A stretch of DNA of 64,000 nucleotides, taken from contig OY970289.1 in the NCBI GenBank assembly GCA_963716135.1, forward strand, positions 2,542,001 to 2,606,000. Reading direction: 5' to 3'. Positions 8,404 to 16,728 of this stretch are shown here, piece after piece (positions within the stretch are counted from its first letter, which is position 1; every line of letters begins with the position of its first letter). The translations under genes were made by a program, and so were the position numbers. This DNA is from CAVRAW01 sp963716135. Lineage in GTDB: Bacteria; Planctomycetota; Planctomycetia; Pirellulales; JADZDJ01. The notes beneath the pieces were generated by a model. The model saw only the letters and a program-made list of their open reading frames with translations, was not told the origin of the DNA and made no database searches.

Positions 8404-9522
8404 ATGTGCAGGAAGGTCGCCTTCTTCTTCGCGGTTCTCATCGTCTGCGGGGCCGCCACGTCCCAGGCTGACGATTTCCTGCTGGCCCAGCTCTACGGCA
8501 GCGGAGTGCACGCCTACAACGGCGGCGATTACAACACCGCTTACCGCGAGTTGACCGCCGCCATTCAGGGCGGCACGATCGATCCCCGAGCTTATTACTT
8601 CCGTGGCTTGACCTACCTCCGCATGGGCCGCCAGCAGGAAGCCGCCGCCGATTTCCAAAAAGGGGCCGAAATGGAAACCGGCGACTCGAACGACGTGTTT
8701 CCCGTCAGCAATTCGCTGGCCCGCGTGCAAGGCCCTGATCGCGATATGTTGGAGCGATATCGCGAAGCCGCCCGGGTGACGGCCCATCAGCGGCAAGAGG
8801 CGGCACGCCAAGCGCGTTATGAACAGCGCGTGGAAGCGGAAAAAACGGTGCTGCGTAAAGTGCAACCCACCGAACTGACACTTCCCGAGACTACCGCGGA
8901 ACTGCCGGCGGCCGGCGCAGCCAACGATCCGTTTGCTGAACCCAAGCCGGTCCCCTCGCCGCAACAACCGGCCGCAACGCCCAAGACGGACGAGACTCCC
9001 AAGTCCGACGATCCATTCGGCGCAGCGCCGGCAAAAGCTCCCGATACCAACAAACCTGCTCCGACCGACGCCAATCCCTTCGGCGAACCGGCAACGAAAT
9101 CCAAGCCCGCGCCGGCCGCTGCTGAAGCCGCCGTGCCCGCCGCTGCCCAGCGATTCACCAAGGTAGCCAACAAACTCATTGAGGCGATCAATAGAAGCGA
9201 TTCGGCGGCCATCCAGGCAAGCCTCGACACTCAGATGCAGCAGGCCTTGCCGCCCGATAAGGCCACTCCCTTTTTCCAGGGACTTGTGACGGCTGGCGGC
9301 AAGTTGAAAAACGCCGCAGCGCCCAAAGTCGACGGCTCCACCGCCATCGTGCGAGTGACGGCCGAGCGCGGAGCGTGGGATTTCAAAATCACCCTCGACG
9401 CTTCCGATAAGATTTCCGGACTATACGTAACCCCGCCCGGTTCCGGTCCGGCGGAAAAGCCCGCTGCAGATTCAAAACCCAAGCCGACTCAGCCTGCTGC
9501 CGACGAAAACCCGTTCAAATAA
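8404..9522 (+). CDS. Secreted TPR protein with a Pro/Ala-rich linker
   Basis: The product of about 372 residues starts with a signal peptide (MCRKVAFFFAVLIVCGAATSQA). A TPR-like pair follows (GSGVHAYNGGDYNTAYRELTAAIQGGTIDPRAYYFRGLTYLRMGRQQEAAADFQKG), then a charged helix ending at about 135. A long low-complexity region with repeated D-P-F and N-P-F motifs runs to about 240. The C-terminal 100 residues form a small alpha/beta domain (FTKVANKLIEAINRSDSAAIQ to GAWDFKITLDASDKISGLYV) resembling DUF3887/NTF2-like fold regions. The ATG at 8404 was preferred because the signal peptide starts there; a GTG at 8401 is possible. Role unknown, probably periplasmic. Confidence 0.7.
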   Translation: MCRKVAFFFAVLIVCGAATSQADDFLLAQLYGSGVHAYNGGDYNTAYRELTAAIQGGTIDPRAYYFRGLTYLRMGRQQEAAADFQKGAEMETGDSNDVFPVSNSLARVQGPDRDMLERYREAARVTAHQRQEAARQARYEQRVEAEKTVLRKVQPTELTLPETTAELPAAGAANDPFAEPKPVPSPQQPAATPKTDETPKSDDPFGAAPAKAPDTNKPAPTDANPFGEPATKSKPAPAAAEAAVPAAAQRFTKVANKLIEAINRSDSAAIQASLDTQMQQALPPDKATPFFQGLVTAGGKLKNAAAPKVDGSTAIVRVTAERGAWDFKITLDASDKISGLYVTPPGSGPAEKPAADSKPKPTQPAADENPFK

Positions 9523-9735
9523 TCGGCCGACTTCGCGGCTGCCGGCTCTTCGATCGCCGAACTCTCTACGTTCGGGCAAAGCACAAGCTAAACTTCCCTG
9601 GCCCGCCCAACGCCGATAGTTTCCGTTTCCGACTCGTCCTCCCCGGGTGTCGCTTCGCCCGCGATTCGGTAGAATACATCGGCCCTAATTTGCCTCCCCT
9701 TCCATCGATAAAAATCGCAAACCCCGAGGCTTTTC

Positions 9736-10802
9736 ATGGCCACCATTCAAAGCCGAACCGCTGAATTGCTCGGCAAAGAAGCCGACGCGCTATTGAACTA
9801 CAAGTGCCGCGGCTTTCCCTCCAGCGCGCTGCATCTGCCGGGTCCTGATTTTATCGACCGGGTAATCTCGCAGTCCGATCGCTCCGCCGCCGTGCTGCGG
9901 AATTTCCAACTGATTCTGGAAACCGGCCGCCTTGCCGGCACGGGCTACGCATCGATCCTGCCGGTCGATCAAGGCATCGAACATTCGGCCGGCGCCAGCT
10001 TCGCGCCAATCCGGAATATTTCGATCCTGCGGCCATCGTGGAACTAGCAATCGAAGGCGGCTGCAATGCAGTGGCCAGCACGCTCGGTGTGCTCGGCGCA
10101 GTGAGCCGAAAATATGCCCACAAAATTCCCTTCCTCGTGAAGCTGAACCACAACGAATTCCTCAGCTATCCGAACACCTACGATCAGATCATCTTCGGCC
10201 ACGTGAAGCAGGCCTTCGAAATGGGCGCCGTGGCGGTCGGAGCGACGATCTATTTCGGCAGCGAGGAAAGCCATCGCCAAATCCAGGAAGTAAGCAGGAT
10301 GTTCGAGCATGCCCATGATTTGGGCATGGTCACCGTGCTGTGGTGCTACTTGCGCAACGCCGCCTTCAAGCACGACGGCGTGGATTATCACACCGCCGCC
10401 GATCTTACCGGCCAGGCCAACCATCTGGGCGTGACGATTCAAGCCGATGTCATCAAGCAAAAACTGCCGACCGTAAACGGCGGCTTCACCGCGCTGAAGT
10501 TCGGCAAGACCGACCCACGCGTCTATAGCCAGCTCACGCCGGATAACAATCCGATCGAAATGACGCGCTACCAGGTTGCCAACTGCTTCATGGGCCGCTC
10601 ACCCTTGATCAATTCCGGCGGCGAAAGCAAAGGCGCAAGCGACCTGGCCGAGGCCGTGAAGACCGCCGTCATCAACAAGCGCGCCGGCGGCTTCGGCCTC
10701 ATCTCGGGCCGCAAAGCGTTCCAAAAACCAATGAACGAAGGCGTAACGTTGTTGCACGCCATTCAAGACGTTTACCTAGACGACAGTATCACCGTGGCAT
10801 AA
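9736..10802 (+). CDS. fbaB: Class I fructose-bisphosphate aldolase (frameshifted)
   Basis: This is the DhnA-type class I aldolase of glycolysis and gluconeogenesis, which splits fructose 1,6-bisphosphate through a lysine Schiff base. The first 92 codons (9736 to about 10010) end with TGYASILPVDQGIEHSAGASFA. The rest is in another frame, starting NPEYFDPAAIVELAIEGGCNAVAS, with the conserved FLVKLNHNEFL, GAVAVGATIYFGS and GMVTVLWCYLRN. One missing base in the GCGCCAATCC segment accounts for the shift; GCGGCC would restore the frame. The corrected length is about 355 residues. The stop codon is followed without a gap by an octamer repeat array. Transaldolase follows after the four-helix-bundle element. 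Confidence 0.88.
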
Positions 10803-11290
10803 ATGACTAAATGCCTGAATGACTAAATGTCTGAATGCTTCGGGGCAAACATGACTGAAGTTGCAAATTCTCGCACGAAATACGATTTGGAAGATCGAAC
10901 GGCGCGCTTTGGCGAGATGGTAATAAAATTTGCACGAAAGGTTCCGCGCGATCCAATCACGCAACCGTTAATCAGTCAAATCGTCAGGTTAGCCACTAGT
11001 GTCGGTGCGAATTACTGTGAAGCGGATGACGCACACACAAAACGTGAGTTTCGCCATAGAATTTGCTTGTGCAAGAAGGAAACACGAGAAACCATGCACT
11101 GGTTTCGCATGATGGTTGCAGCCTCGCCGCCGGTGCGCGACGAAGCAAGGCGCCTTTGGACCGAGGCAAAGCAGCTACATTCCATTTTTGTGGCAATCAT
11201 TCGAACAGCACGAAAGCGCGAACAACAACCAAAACATTAAGAATTTCTGTTCAGTCATTTAGACATTTAGGCATTCAGACATTTAGGCAT
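10803..11290. mobile_element. Putative element: inverted octamer arrays enclosing a four-helix-bundle gene
   Basis: The left arm (10803-10834) is four 8-nt units of the type ATGACTAA/ATGCCTGA/ATGTCTGA starting at the base after the aldolase stop. The right arm (11251-11290) is five units of the reverse-complement type (TTAGACAT, TTAGGCAT, TCAGACAT) and ends four bases before the transaldolase ATG. The arms are mutually inverted and enclose only the four-helix-bundle gene, which is visibly richer in A+T than both neighbours. Gene-free hairpins built of the same octamer occur at 51599-51696 and 53033-53126. Mobility is inferred from this architecture; no transposase, recombinase or target-site duplication is visible. 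Confidence 0.6.
10851..11240 (+). CDS. Four-helix-bundle protein (23S rRNA intervening-sequence / S23 type)
   Basis: The product of about 129 residues matches the four-helix-bundle family found in intervening sequences of 23S rRNA genes and elsewhere: YDLEDRTARFGEMVIKFARKVPRD (helix 1), ISQIVRLATSVGANYCEADDAHTKREFRHRICLCKKE (helices 2-3, with the family-typical SVGANYCEA) and ETMHWFRMMVAA. The biochemical role is not known; related Avd proteins act as accessory RNA-binding subunits in diversity-generating retroelements. An earlier in-frame ATG lies at 10827 inside the repeat array; I chose 10851, which itself begins with the octamer ATGACTGA. The gene is the only cargo of the inverted repeat element. 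It interrupts an aldolase-transaldolase pair, which suggests insertion. Confidence 0.85.
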   Translation: MTEVANSRTKYDLEDRTARFGEMVIKFARKVPRDPITQPLISQIVRLATSVGANYCEADDAHTKREFRHRICLCKKETRETMHWFRMMVAASPPVRDEARRLWTEAKQLHSIFVAIIRTARKREQQPKH

Positions 11291-11294
11291 TAAC

Positions 11295-12269
11295 ATGAAC
11301 CTTCTCGATCAACTTAAAACCATGACCACCGTCGTCGCCGACACCGGCGACTTCGAGACTCTTGCTCAATACAAGCCGCAGGATTCGACCACAAATCCCT
11401 CGTTGATCTACCAAGCGGCGCAGATGCCGGCGTATCAAAATCTGATCGACGAGGCGATTGAAGCGACATCATCGGTCAAAGGCACCAAAGAGCAACAAAC
11501 CGCCGCCTTGATCGATCGCTTGTTTGTCGATTTCGGCCAGGAGATTCTCAAAATCGTTCCCGGCCGCGTATCTACCGAAGTCGATGCGCGTTTGTCGTTC
11601 GACGGCGAGGCCACCATGGCTCGCGCCCGCGGGCTGATCAAGCTCTACGAGGAAGCCGGCATCGACCGAAAGCGGATCCTCATCAAGATCGCTTCCACCT
11701 GGGAAGGCATCCGCGCCGCGGAGAAACTGGAAAAGGAAGGCATTCACTGCAACCTGACGCTATTGTTCAGCTTTCCCCAAGCGGTGGCCTGCGCCGAAGC
11801 CGGCGTGACGTTAGTCTCGCCGTTCGTGGGGCGCATTTTGGATTGGTACAAGAAATCGCGCGGCGTCGATTCCATTCCCGCCCCGGAAGATCCAGGCGTG
11901 CAATCGGTCACGCACATTTTCAACTACTTCAAGAAGTTCGGCTACAAAACCCAGATCATGGGCGCCAGCTTCCGCAATACCGGCGAAATCATCGAACTGG
12001 CCGGCTGCGACCTGCTCACCATTTCGCCGCATTTGCTGGAAGAATTGAAAAACGGCGACGGCAAGTTGGTGCGCAAGCTCGACCCGGAAGTCGCCAAGAA
12101 GAGCGACCTGAAGAAAATCTCGCTCGATGAAAAGACTTTCCGCTGGATGCTCAACGAAGATCAGATGGCCACGGAAAAACTCTCCGAAGGCATCCGCAAT
12201 TTCAGCGCCGACTTGGTGAAGTTGGAAAAATACTTGGCCCAGCGCACTCGCGCACCCGCCCACGCCTAG
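11295..12269 (+). CDS. tal: Transaldolase (class I, TalB type)
   Basis: The 324-residue protein is a non-oxidative pentose phosphate pathway transaldolase, which transfers a dihydroxyacetone unit from sedoheptulose 7-phosphate to glyceraldehyde 3-phosphate. It starts with the canonical MNLLDQLKTMTTVVADTGDF and TTNPSLI. The Schiff-base lysine is Lys131 in RILIKIASTWEGI, essentially the TalB position. The segment VSPFVGRILDWYKK and the C-terminal GASFRNTGEI are also conserved. Length is normal. The ATG follows the right arm of the four-helix-bundle element by four bases, so the ribosome-binding region is made of repeat sequence. It was probably co-transcribed with the aldolase. Confidence 0.95.
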   Translation: MNLLDQLKTMTTVVADTGDFETLAQYKPQDSTTNPSLIYQAAQMPAYQNLIDEAIEATSSVKGTKEQQTAALIDRLFVDFGQEILKIVPGRVSTEVDARLSFDGEATMARARGLIKLYEEAGIDRKRILIKIASTWEGIRAAEKLEKEGIHCNLTLLFSFPQAVACAEAGVTLVSPFVGRILDWYKKSRGVDSIPAPEDPGVQSVTHIFNYFKKFGYKTQIMGASFRNTGEIIELAGCDLLTISPHLLEELKNGDGKLVRKLDPEVAKKSDLKKISLDEKTFRWMLNEDQMATEKLSEGIRNFSADLVKLEKYLAQRTRAPAHA

Positions 12270-12296
12270 GAACAATCCCGATGAACGGAGTCGGCC

Positions 12297-12794
12297 GTGT
12301 TCGAACATGAATGCAAGCTCTACTCATTCGTGCTGTACTACGCGCAGCAGCTCGTCGCCGACATCGATGATGCACAACTGGCCGATCAGCCGGCCCCAGG
12401 CATGAATCATCCTGCCTGGATTCTCGGCCACTTAGCCGTTTGCACCGATTACGCCGCCATGATGCTGGGTCTGGAAAAAACCTGCCCCGAAGCATGGCAC
12501 AAGCAATTCGGCCCCGGCTCGACGCTTTCAACCAATCGCTCTGATTATCCGAGCAAGGCGGAATTGATGAATGCGCTTTCCGCTGGTCACGAACGAATTT
12601 CGGCAGCCGCCCCCAAAGCTGACCCGAAGCAGATGGCCAAACCGCACCCCGTGAAGATTGCCTTTTTGAAATCGCGGATCGACACCACCGGCGAGCTATT
12701 GGCGCACCTGATGACCACGCATCCCGCGTCGCATCTTGGCCAACTTTCCGCCTGGCGGCGAATCCAAGGCATGCCAGGCGTGTTGGTGATTTGA
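12297..12794 (+). CDS. DinB/YfiT-like putative metalloprotein
   Basis: The 165-residue helical protein has the DinB-like four-helix arrangement. Potential metal-binding histidines occur in GMNHPAWILGHLAVCTDY (about 35-52) and TTHPASHLGQLSAWRR (about 140-155), matching the family positions. Members include thiol S-transferases, but most have no assigned reaction. The start is a GTG; the ATG 16 bases upstream is out of frame. The gene follows transaldolase by 27 bases and ends three bases before the convergent upp gene. It is unrelated in detail to the second DinB-like gene at 62329. Confidence 0.75.
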   Translation: MFEHECKLYSFVLYYAQQLVADIDDAQLADQPAPGMNHPAWILGHLAVCTDYAAMMLGLEKTCPEAWHKQFGPGSTLSTNRSDYPSKAELMNALSAGHERISAAAPKADPKQMAKPHPVKIAFLKSRIDTTGELLAHLMTTHPASHLGQLSAWRRIQGMPGVLVI

Positions 12795-12797
12795 AAT

Positions 12798-13487
12798 TCA
12801 GCCCACCGGCGGCGTATTGAAGATGCGGTCGCCCGCATCGCCCAAGCCCGGCACGATGTACTTCTTAGCGTTGAGCTCCGGATCGATCGCGCACACGTAA
12901 ATTTGCGTATCCGGGAATTGCGAGAACACTTCGTCGATTCCCTCGCGCGCCGCGATCACCGCCAGCACCTTCACCTGCGGCACGCCCCATTCCTTCAGCG
13001 TTGCCAGGGCGGCGACTGCCGATCCGCCTGTAGCCAACATCGGATCCAACACCAGCGCCACGTCGACCGGGCTGGTTTGCTGGAATTTCTTGTAGTATTC
13101 GACCGGTGTCGCGGTGGCCTCGTCGCGATACACGCCCAGATGCCACACTTCGGAATCGGGAATCAAATTCAGCACCGGATCGACCATCCCCAACCCTGCG
13201 CGCAAAATCGGAATCAACCCGACGCGCTGCCGCAACTTTAGCCCGGGCGTAGTGGCCAAGGGCGTTTGCACTCGGGTCGCATCGACTTCCAAATCCTTCG
13301 TCGCTTCGTAAGCCAACAGCACGGCCAGCCGTTGTACCAGCCGTCGGAATTCCGCCGGCTCGGTGTTCTTGTCGCGTAGTTGCGACAAATGATGCGCAAT
13401 GAGCGGATGCTGGACCTCAAAAATGCCCGACATACGCTGAATCCTTTCCCGCATTCTTGGCTGCGGAGTCTGTAGTTCAACCGGCAT
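12798..13487 (-). CDS. upp: Uracil phosphoribosyltransferase
   Basis: The enzyme of 229 residues salvages uracil to UMP using PRPP. The PRPP loop is VALVLDPMLATGGSAVAAL, and the uracil-binding C-terminus YVCAIDPELNAKKYIVPGLGDAGDRIF is complete. The N-terminal part (HPLIAHHLSQLRDKNTEPAEFRRL and LLAYEATKDL) is standard for Upp. A 15-residue extension precedes the usual start. The gene is a single transcription unit pointing away from the hydroxyacid dehydrogenase gene. Confidence 0.95.
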   Translation of the reverse strand: MPVELQTPQPRMRERIQRMSGIFEVQHPLIAHHLSQLRDKNTEPAEFRRLVQRLAVLLAYEATKDLEVDATRVQTPLATTPGLKLRQRVGLIPILRAGLGMVDPVLNLIPDSEVWHLGVYRDEATATPVEYYKKFQQTSPVDVALVLDPMLATGGSAVAALATLKEWGVPQVKVLAVIAAREGIDEVFSQFPDTQIYVCAIDPELNAKKYIVPGLGDAGDRIFNTPPVG

Positions 13488-13632
13488 GGTAACCTCCGCC
13501 GTGTGTGATCAGATTCGCCCCCGACTACAGGGTATCAGCTTACCCAAAGTCGCGGCGACTGGCCAGCGCAGGTGTTAACAATCTTCTCGCTGGTTATGAT
13601 GCTGTAGTTATTTGGTCCAGTCGTCCTCCGTG

Positions 13633-13673
13633 TCCCTCGTCTCTCATTCCTCGCCCCTCGCCTCTTTTTCTCA
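13633..13673. repeat. Single-arm pyrimidine heptamer array directly before a start codon
   Basis: Five to six consecutive 7-nt units of type TCCCTCG/TCTCTCA/TTCCTCG/CCCCTCG end exactly at the base before the ATG of the dehydrogenase gene. No inverted partner arm was found. The leader is almost pure pyrimidine and holds no Shine-Dalgarno sequence. The unit is the same type as at 48679-48706 and, on the minus strand, 34863-34890. Confidence 0.75.
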
Positions 13674-14639
13674 ATGCACCGCGTTTTGCTCACCGACTAC
13701 GCCTGGCCCGATCTGGAAATCGAGCGCTCGATCCTGCAAAAAGCCGGCGCGGAACTGGTTGTGGCCGAAAAAACCGACGCCTCTTCATTGGCCCAACTAG
13801 CCGCCGATTGCGACGCCATTATGACCAACTGGGTCGACGTGCCTGAATCGGTGATTGCCGCCGCGCCCAAATGCAAAATTATCGCCCGCTTGGGCATCGG
13901 TCTGGACAACATCGACGTGGCAGCCGCCACGCGCCGGGGCATCATGGTGACCAATGTGCCCGATTATTGTGTGCAGGAAGTGGCCGACCATGCTTTGGCA
14001 CTCCTGTTCGCCTTGGCCCGCAAGATCGCGTTTTATCACCACGAGACAAAATCGGGCAGTTACAACCTGCAAGCCGGCCTGCCGATCCGGCGCATCGAGG
14101 GGCAAACGCTGGGCGTCATCGGCTTTGGCAACATCGGCCGCAAACTGGCCGAACGCGCCGTGCCGTTGGGCTTGAAAGTATTGGCTTGCAACCGCATACG
14201 GCGAAATCCTGGCGATTTGCCAGCCGGCATCACCTGGTGCGAGCTCGATGAACTGCTCGCCCGCAGTGATTACATTAGCCTGCACGTTCCGCTTACGCCG
14301 GAGACCAAACATCTGATTGGGGCCAAACAACTTGCGAAGATGAAGCCCAGCGCCTTTCTGATTAACACGGCTCGCGGCGGCCTGATCGATCACGCTGCGC
14401 TGGCTGCGGCGCTGGCCACCAAAAAAATCGCCGGCGCGGCGCTGGACGTGCAAGATGTCGAGCCTCCAAATCTTTCGCAGCCGCCGTTTTCCGATCCGCG
14501 CGTGATCGTCACGCCGCACGTGGCGTTCGTCTCCACCGAATCGCTGGAAAATCTGCGCTCGCGTACCGCACAACAAGTGGCAATCGTGCTCGAAGGCGGC
14601 CGCCCCGAGAACGTCGTGAATCCGCAGGTGCTGAAGTAA
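13674..14639 (+). CDS. D-isomer 2-hydroxyacid dehydrogenase, CtBP/PGDH-like
   Basis: The 321-residue NAD-dependent dehydrogenase has the Rossmann motif VIGFGNIGRKLAERA at about 148-162. The catalytic triad expected for the family is present: Arg234 in NTARGGLID, Glu263 in DVEPP and His282 in VTPHVAF. GIGLDNIDVAAATRRGI (about 74-90) is the usual substrate-domain signature. There is no ACT domain, so a C-terminal-binding-protein-like or hydroxypyruvate/phosphoglycerate-type reductase is possible; the substrate cannot be fixed from the sequence. The start codon follows a heptamer array without a Shine-Dalgarno. Confidence 0.88.
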   Translation: MHRVLLTDYAWPDLEIERSILQKAGAELVVAEKTDASSLAQLAADCDAIMTNWVDVPESVIAAAPKCKIIARLGIGLDNIDVAAATRRGIMVTNVPDYCVQEVADHALALLFALARKIAFYHHETKSGSYNLQAGLPIRRIEGQTLGVIGFGNIGRKLAERAVPLGLKVLACNRIRRNPGDLPAGITWCELDELLARSDYISLHVPLTPETKHLIGAKQLAKMKPSAFLINTARGGLIDHAALAAALATKKIAGAALDVQDVEPPNLSQPPFSDPRVIVTPHVAFVSTESLENLRSRTAQQVAIVLEGGRPENVVNPQVLK

Positions 14640-14985
14640 GCGGCGGTCTTCGATACGTTTGTACACTTCCCAAATTGGTAAACCTTGCCGGTTAGCTAAA
14701 GTTGCGATCGCAACGGTTCTACCGGCCGTAACTTGCGCGACGGACCACGAATTCTTGCTCGGCGGGGCCTGCGCAAAACTTCAAAAAATTCCCTCGCACC
14801 CAAGTCGTTATCCGATCTGATCTTCGGATGCGACTTTCAATTTTCAAATTTGCGTGGCGCACAACTGTCCGCCACATTCGTGTGTATGGTGCGCGCGTGC
14901 GCGCGAGGCACAAAGTGCTGTGCTTTAAGCGCTTCGGCACACAAATCGCCAAAATTCGTGACTTTACAAACTGGTGAGACCCGCC
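14640..14985. other. Intergenic region, no gene seen
   Basis: About 345 bases lie between two same-strand genes. A perfect 14-bp palindrome GTTGCGATCGCAAC is at 14701-14714 (its core resembles the HIP1 octamer, but this is a single copy). The final 150 bases are comparatively A+T-rich and probably carry the promoter of the YTV-like gene, though no consensus pair could be assigned with confidence. Confidence 0.5.
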
Positions 14986-16512
14986 ATGAAAACGTTTGCC
15001 CGTCTTTCACTGCTTTCCGTAGCCGCGCTCGTTTGCGCATCAACGGAGCGCGTCGATCGTTGCAACGCTTGCGGACCCGCCTGCTGCGCCCCGCCGCAGG
15101 CTTACCGCATGATGTATCAAACGTATTACGACCAGCAACAAGTCACGGCCTATCGGATCGAGAACGAAACCGCCTACGAAGAGCACAAGATCACCGTGAA
15201 TCGCCCCGTGTATGAGACGGAAATGCGCGAGCGTCGCTACAGCGTGCTGAAGCCGGTCATGGAAACGTCCGAGCGCGAGGAGCATTACACCGTAATGCGG
15301 CCGGTTTACGAAACCACAATGGTCGATTGCAGCTACAACCGCGTGCGCAACGTGATGGAAACCAGCCAGCGCGAAGAACGCTATATGGTTGCTCGCCCGG
15401 TCTATGAAACCGCCGAACGCGAAGAGCGCTACCTCGTGCAGCGCCCCGTGATGGAAACCGCCGAGCGCGATCAATACAGCACCGTGGTCGAACCGCAAAC
15501 GACCTACGTTACCCGCTACGTCGATCAAGGCGGCTTTGAAGATCAACAAATCGTGCGACCGGGCCCGGTGTATTGCCAGAAGGTATGCGTGCCCGGCGGA
15601 TGCACCACCGATCCCTGCACGGGACTGGCCACCTACATCGCGCCGACCACCGGCTATCAGCAAGTGCAAGCTCCGCCGACGGTCACGGTCAATCGCGTGT
15701 ATAAGCCGAACATCGTGGCGCAGCAGATTCCGCAAACGTGCTACGTGCAAAAAGTCGTGGTCCAGAAGGTGCCGGTGCAAGTGTGCCGCATGGTCACTGA
15801 AGAACAGGTTCGCAAAGTGCCGATTACCACCTGCCGCATGGTTCAGGAGGAACAGGTGCGGATGGTGCCCGTCACGATCTGCCGAAAGGTTTGCGAGCGC
15901 GTGGAAAACAAAGTGCCGGTGCAAACCTGCCGCATGGTGGCCGAAGAACAGGTGCGCAAAGTGCCGGTGCAAACCTGCCGCATGGTGGCCGAAGAGCATG
16001 TAGAACAGGTGCCGGTGCAAGTTTGCCGGATGGTGGCCGAAGAACAAACGGTTCGCCAGCCGATTTGCGTGCAAAAGCGCATCCCGGTGACGTACACCTA
16101 CCGTGTGCCGCGCACCGTGGTGATGAAGGTTCCGGTCGATCCGTGCACCGGTGCGCCGCTGGCGATGCCGGCCGCGGTGAGCACGACCACCACGACGCCG
16201 TACTATTCGACGCCGTCGAGTTCCTCACCTTCCGCCACGTCGGCGCCGTCCTCGACGTTCGCGCCTGACTCCTCGAAGGAAAACAAGACGCCCGGCCCGG
16301 CCCCATCGTTGAAGCCGATTGAAAAACCGTCGGATTCGGCGTCTTCGAACTCGGCTCCGTCGGTCCTCAAACCGGCGCCGTCGGCGAATGAACAGAAATC
16401 GTCCGGCGAATCGAAGCCGAGCACCGAATCGACCCCGACTGAAAAGCCGTCGAAGCCCGAGCTGGAGCCGAGCCAGCCGGTTCCCGGCCCGGACGCGACG
16501 CCGACAACGTAA
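14986..16512 (+). CDS. Cysteine-containing YTV-like repeat protein, secreted
   Basis: The protein of about 508 residues begins with a signal peptide (MKTFARLSLLSVAALVCAS) and a CNACGPACC cysteine cluster. Two repeat regions follow. Residues 40-160 hold about six copies of a Tyr/Glu/Arg-rich unit (RPVYET-x-REERY), and 230-360 hold at least seven copies of a 15-16-residue unit KVPVQ-T-CRMVAEEQVR, each with one cysteine. A Ser/Pro/Thr/Lys-rich tail ends the protein. The layout resembles the YTV-domain, cysteine-rich proteins described from planctomycete cell walls; regular cysteines suggest disulfide cross-linking in the envelope. The ATG at 14986 was chosen over 14974 because the signal peptide starts there. 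The gene stands alone. Confidence 0.75.
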   Translation: MKTFARLSLLSVAALVCASTERVDRCNACGPACCAPPQAYRMMYQTYYDQQQVTAYRIENETAYEEHKITVNRPVYETEMRERRYSVLKPVMETSEREEHYTVMRPVYETTMVDCSYNRVRNVMETSQREERYMVARPVYETAEREERYLVQRPVMETAERDQYSTVVEPQTTYVTRYVDQGGFEDQQIVRPGPVYCQKVCVPGGCTTDPCTGLATYIAPTTGYQQVQAPPTVTVNRVYKPNIVAQQIPQTCYVQKVVVQKVPVQVCRMVTEEQVRKVPITTCRMVQEEQVRMVPVTICRKVCERVENKVPVQTCRMVAEEQVRKVPVQTCRMVAEEHVEQVPVQVCRMVAEEQTVRQPICVQKRIPVTYTYRVPRTVVMKVPVDPCTGAPLAMPAAVSTTTTTPYYSTPSSSSPSATSAPSSTFAPDSSKENKTPGPAPSLKPIEKPSDSASSNSAPSVLKPAPSANEQKSSGESKPSTESTPTEKPSKPELEPSQPVPGPDATPTT

Positions 16513-16542
16513 TTCGGTAGAGTCAGTTCGCTAAGGCTTTCG

Positions 16543-16565
16543 CGGACAATCGCCGCGCTTGTCCG
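16543..16565. repeat. Palindromic repeat, family 1, second copy
   Basis: The core GACAATCGCCGCGCTTGTC differs at one base from the core of the palindrome at 3835-3863 (GACAAGCGCCGCGCTTGTC); flanking bases extend the stem to CGGACAA/TTGTCCG. It lies 30 bases after the stop of the YTV-like gene. Two near-identical copies 12.7 kb apart show a dispersed family. Confidence 0.7.
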
Positions 16566-16728
16566 TGCCGCCGCTCAGCGAACCAATCAGGCGCAAGTTA
16601 ATGGTGCACTTGAAGTTCGCGGCGCGCCGCTTGTGGGCGAAGTTTACGAATCGTATAGTATCCGCGTGCAGTTTATTTTGTGCTGACGCACAAGCGCGGG
16701 GCCCCCAAGAAATCCGATAGCGGACTTC

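Noticed and set aside
7794..8459. Long minus-strand reading frame of 221 codons
   Set aside because: It overlaps the response regulator and the TPR gene, has Arg/Ser/Pro-heavy composition and no domain; a by-product of high G+C content.
14701..14714. HIP1-like GCGATCGC palindrome
   Set aside because: Only one copy was noticed; HIP1 is meaningful only when highly abundant.
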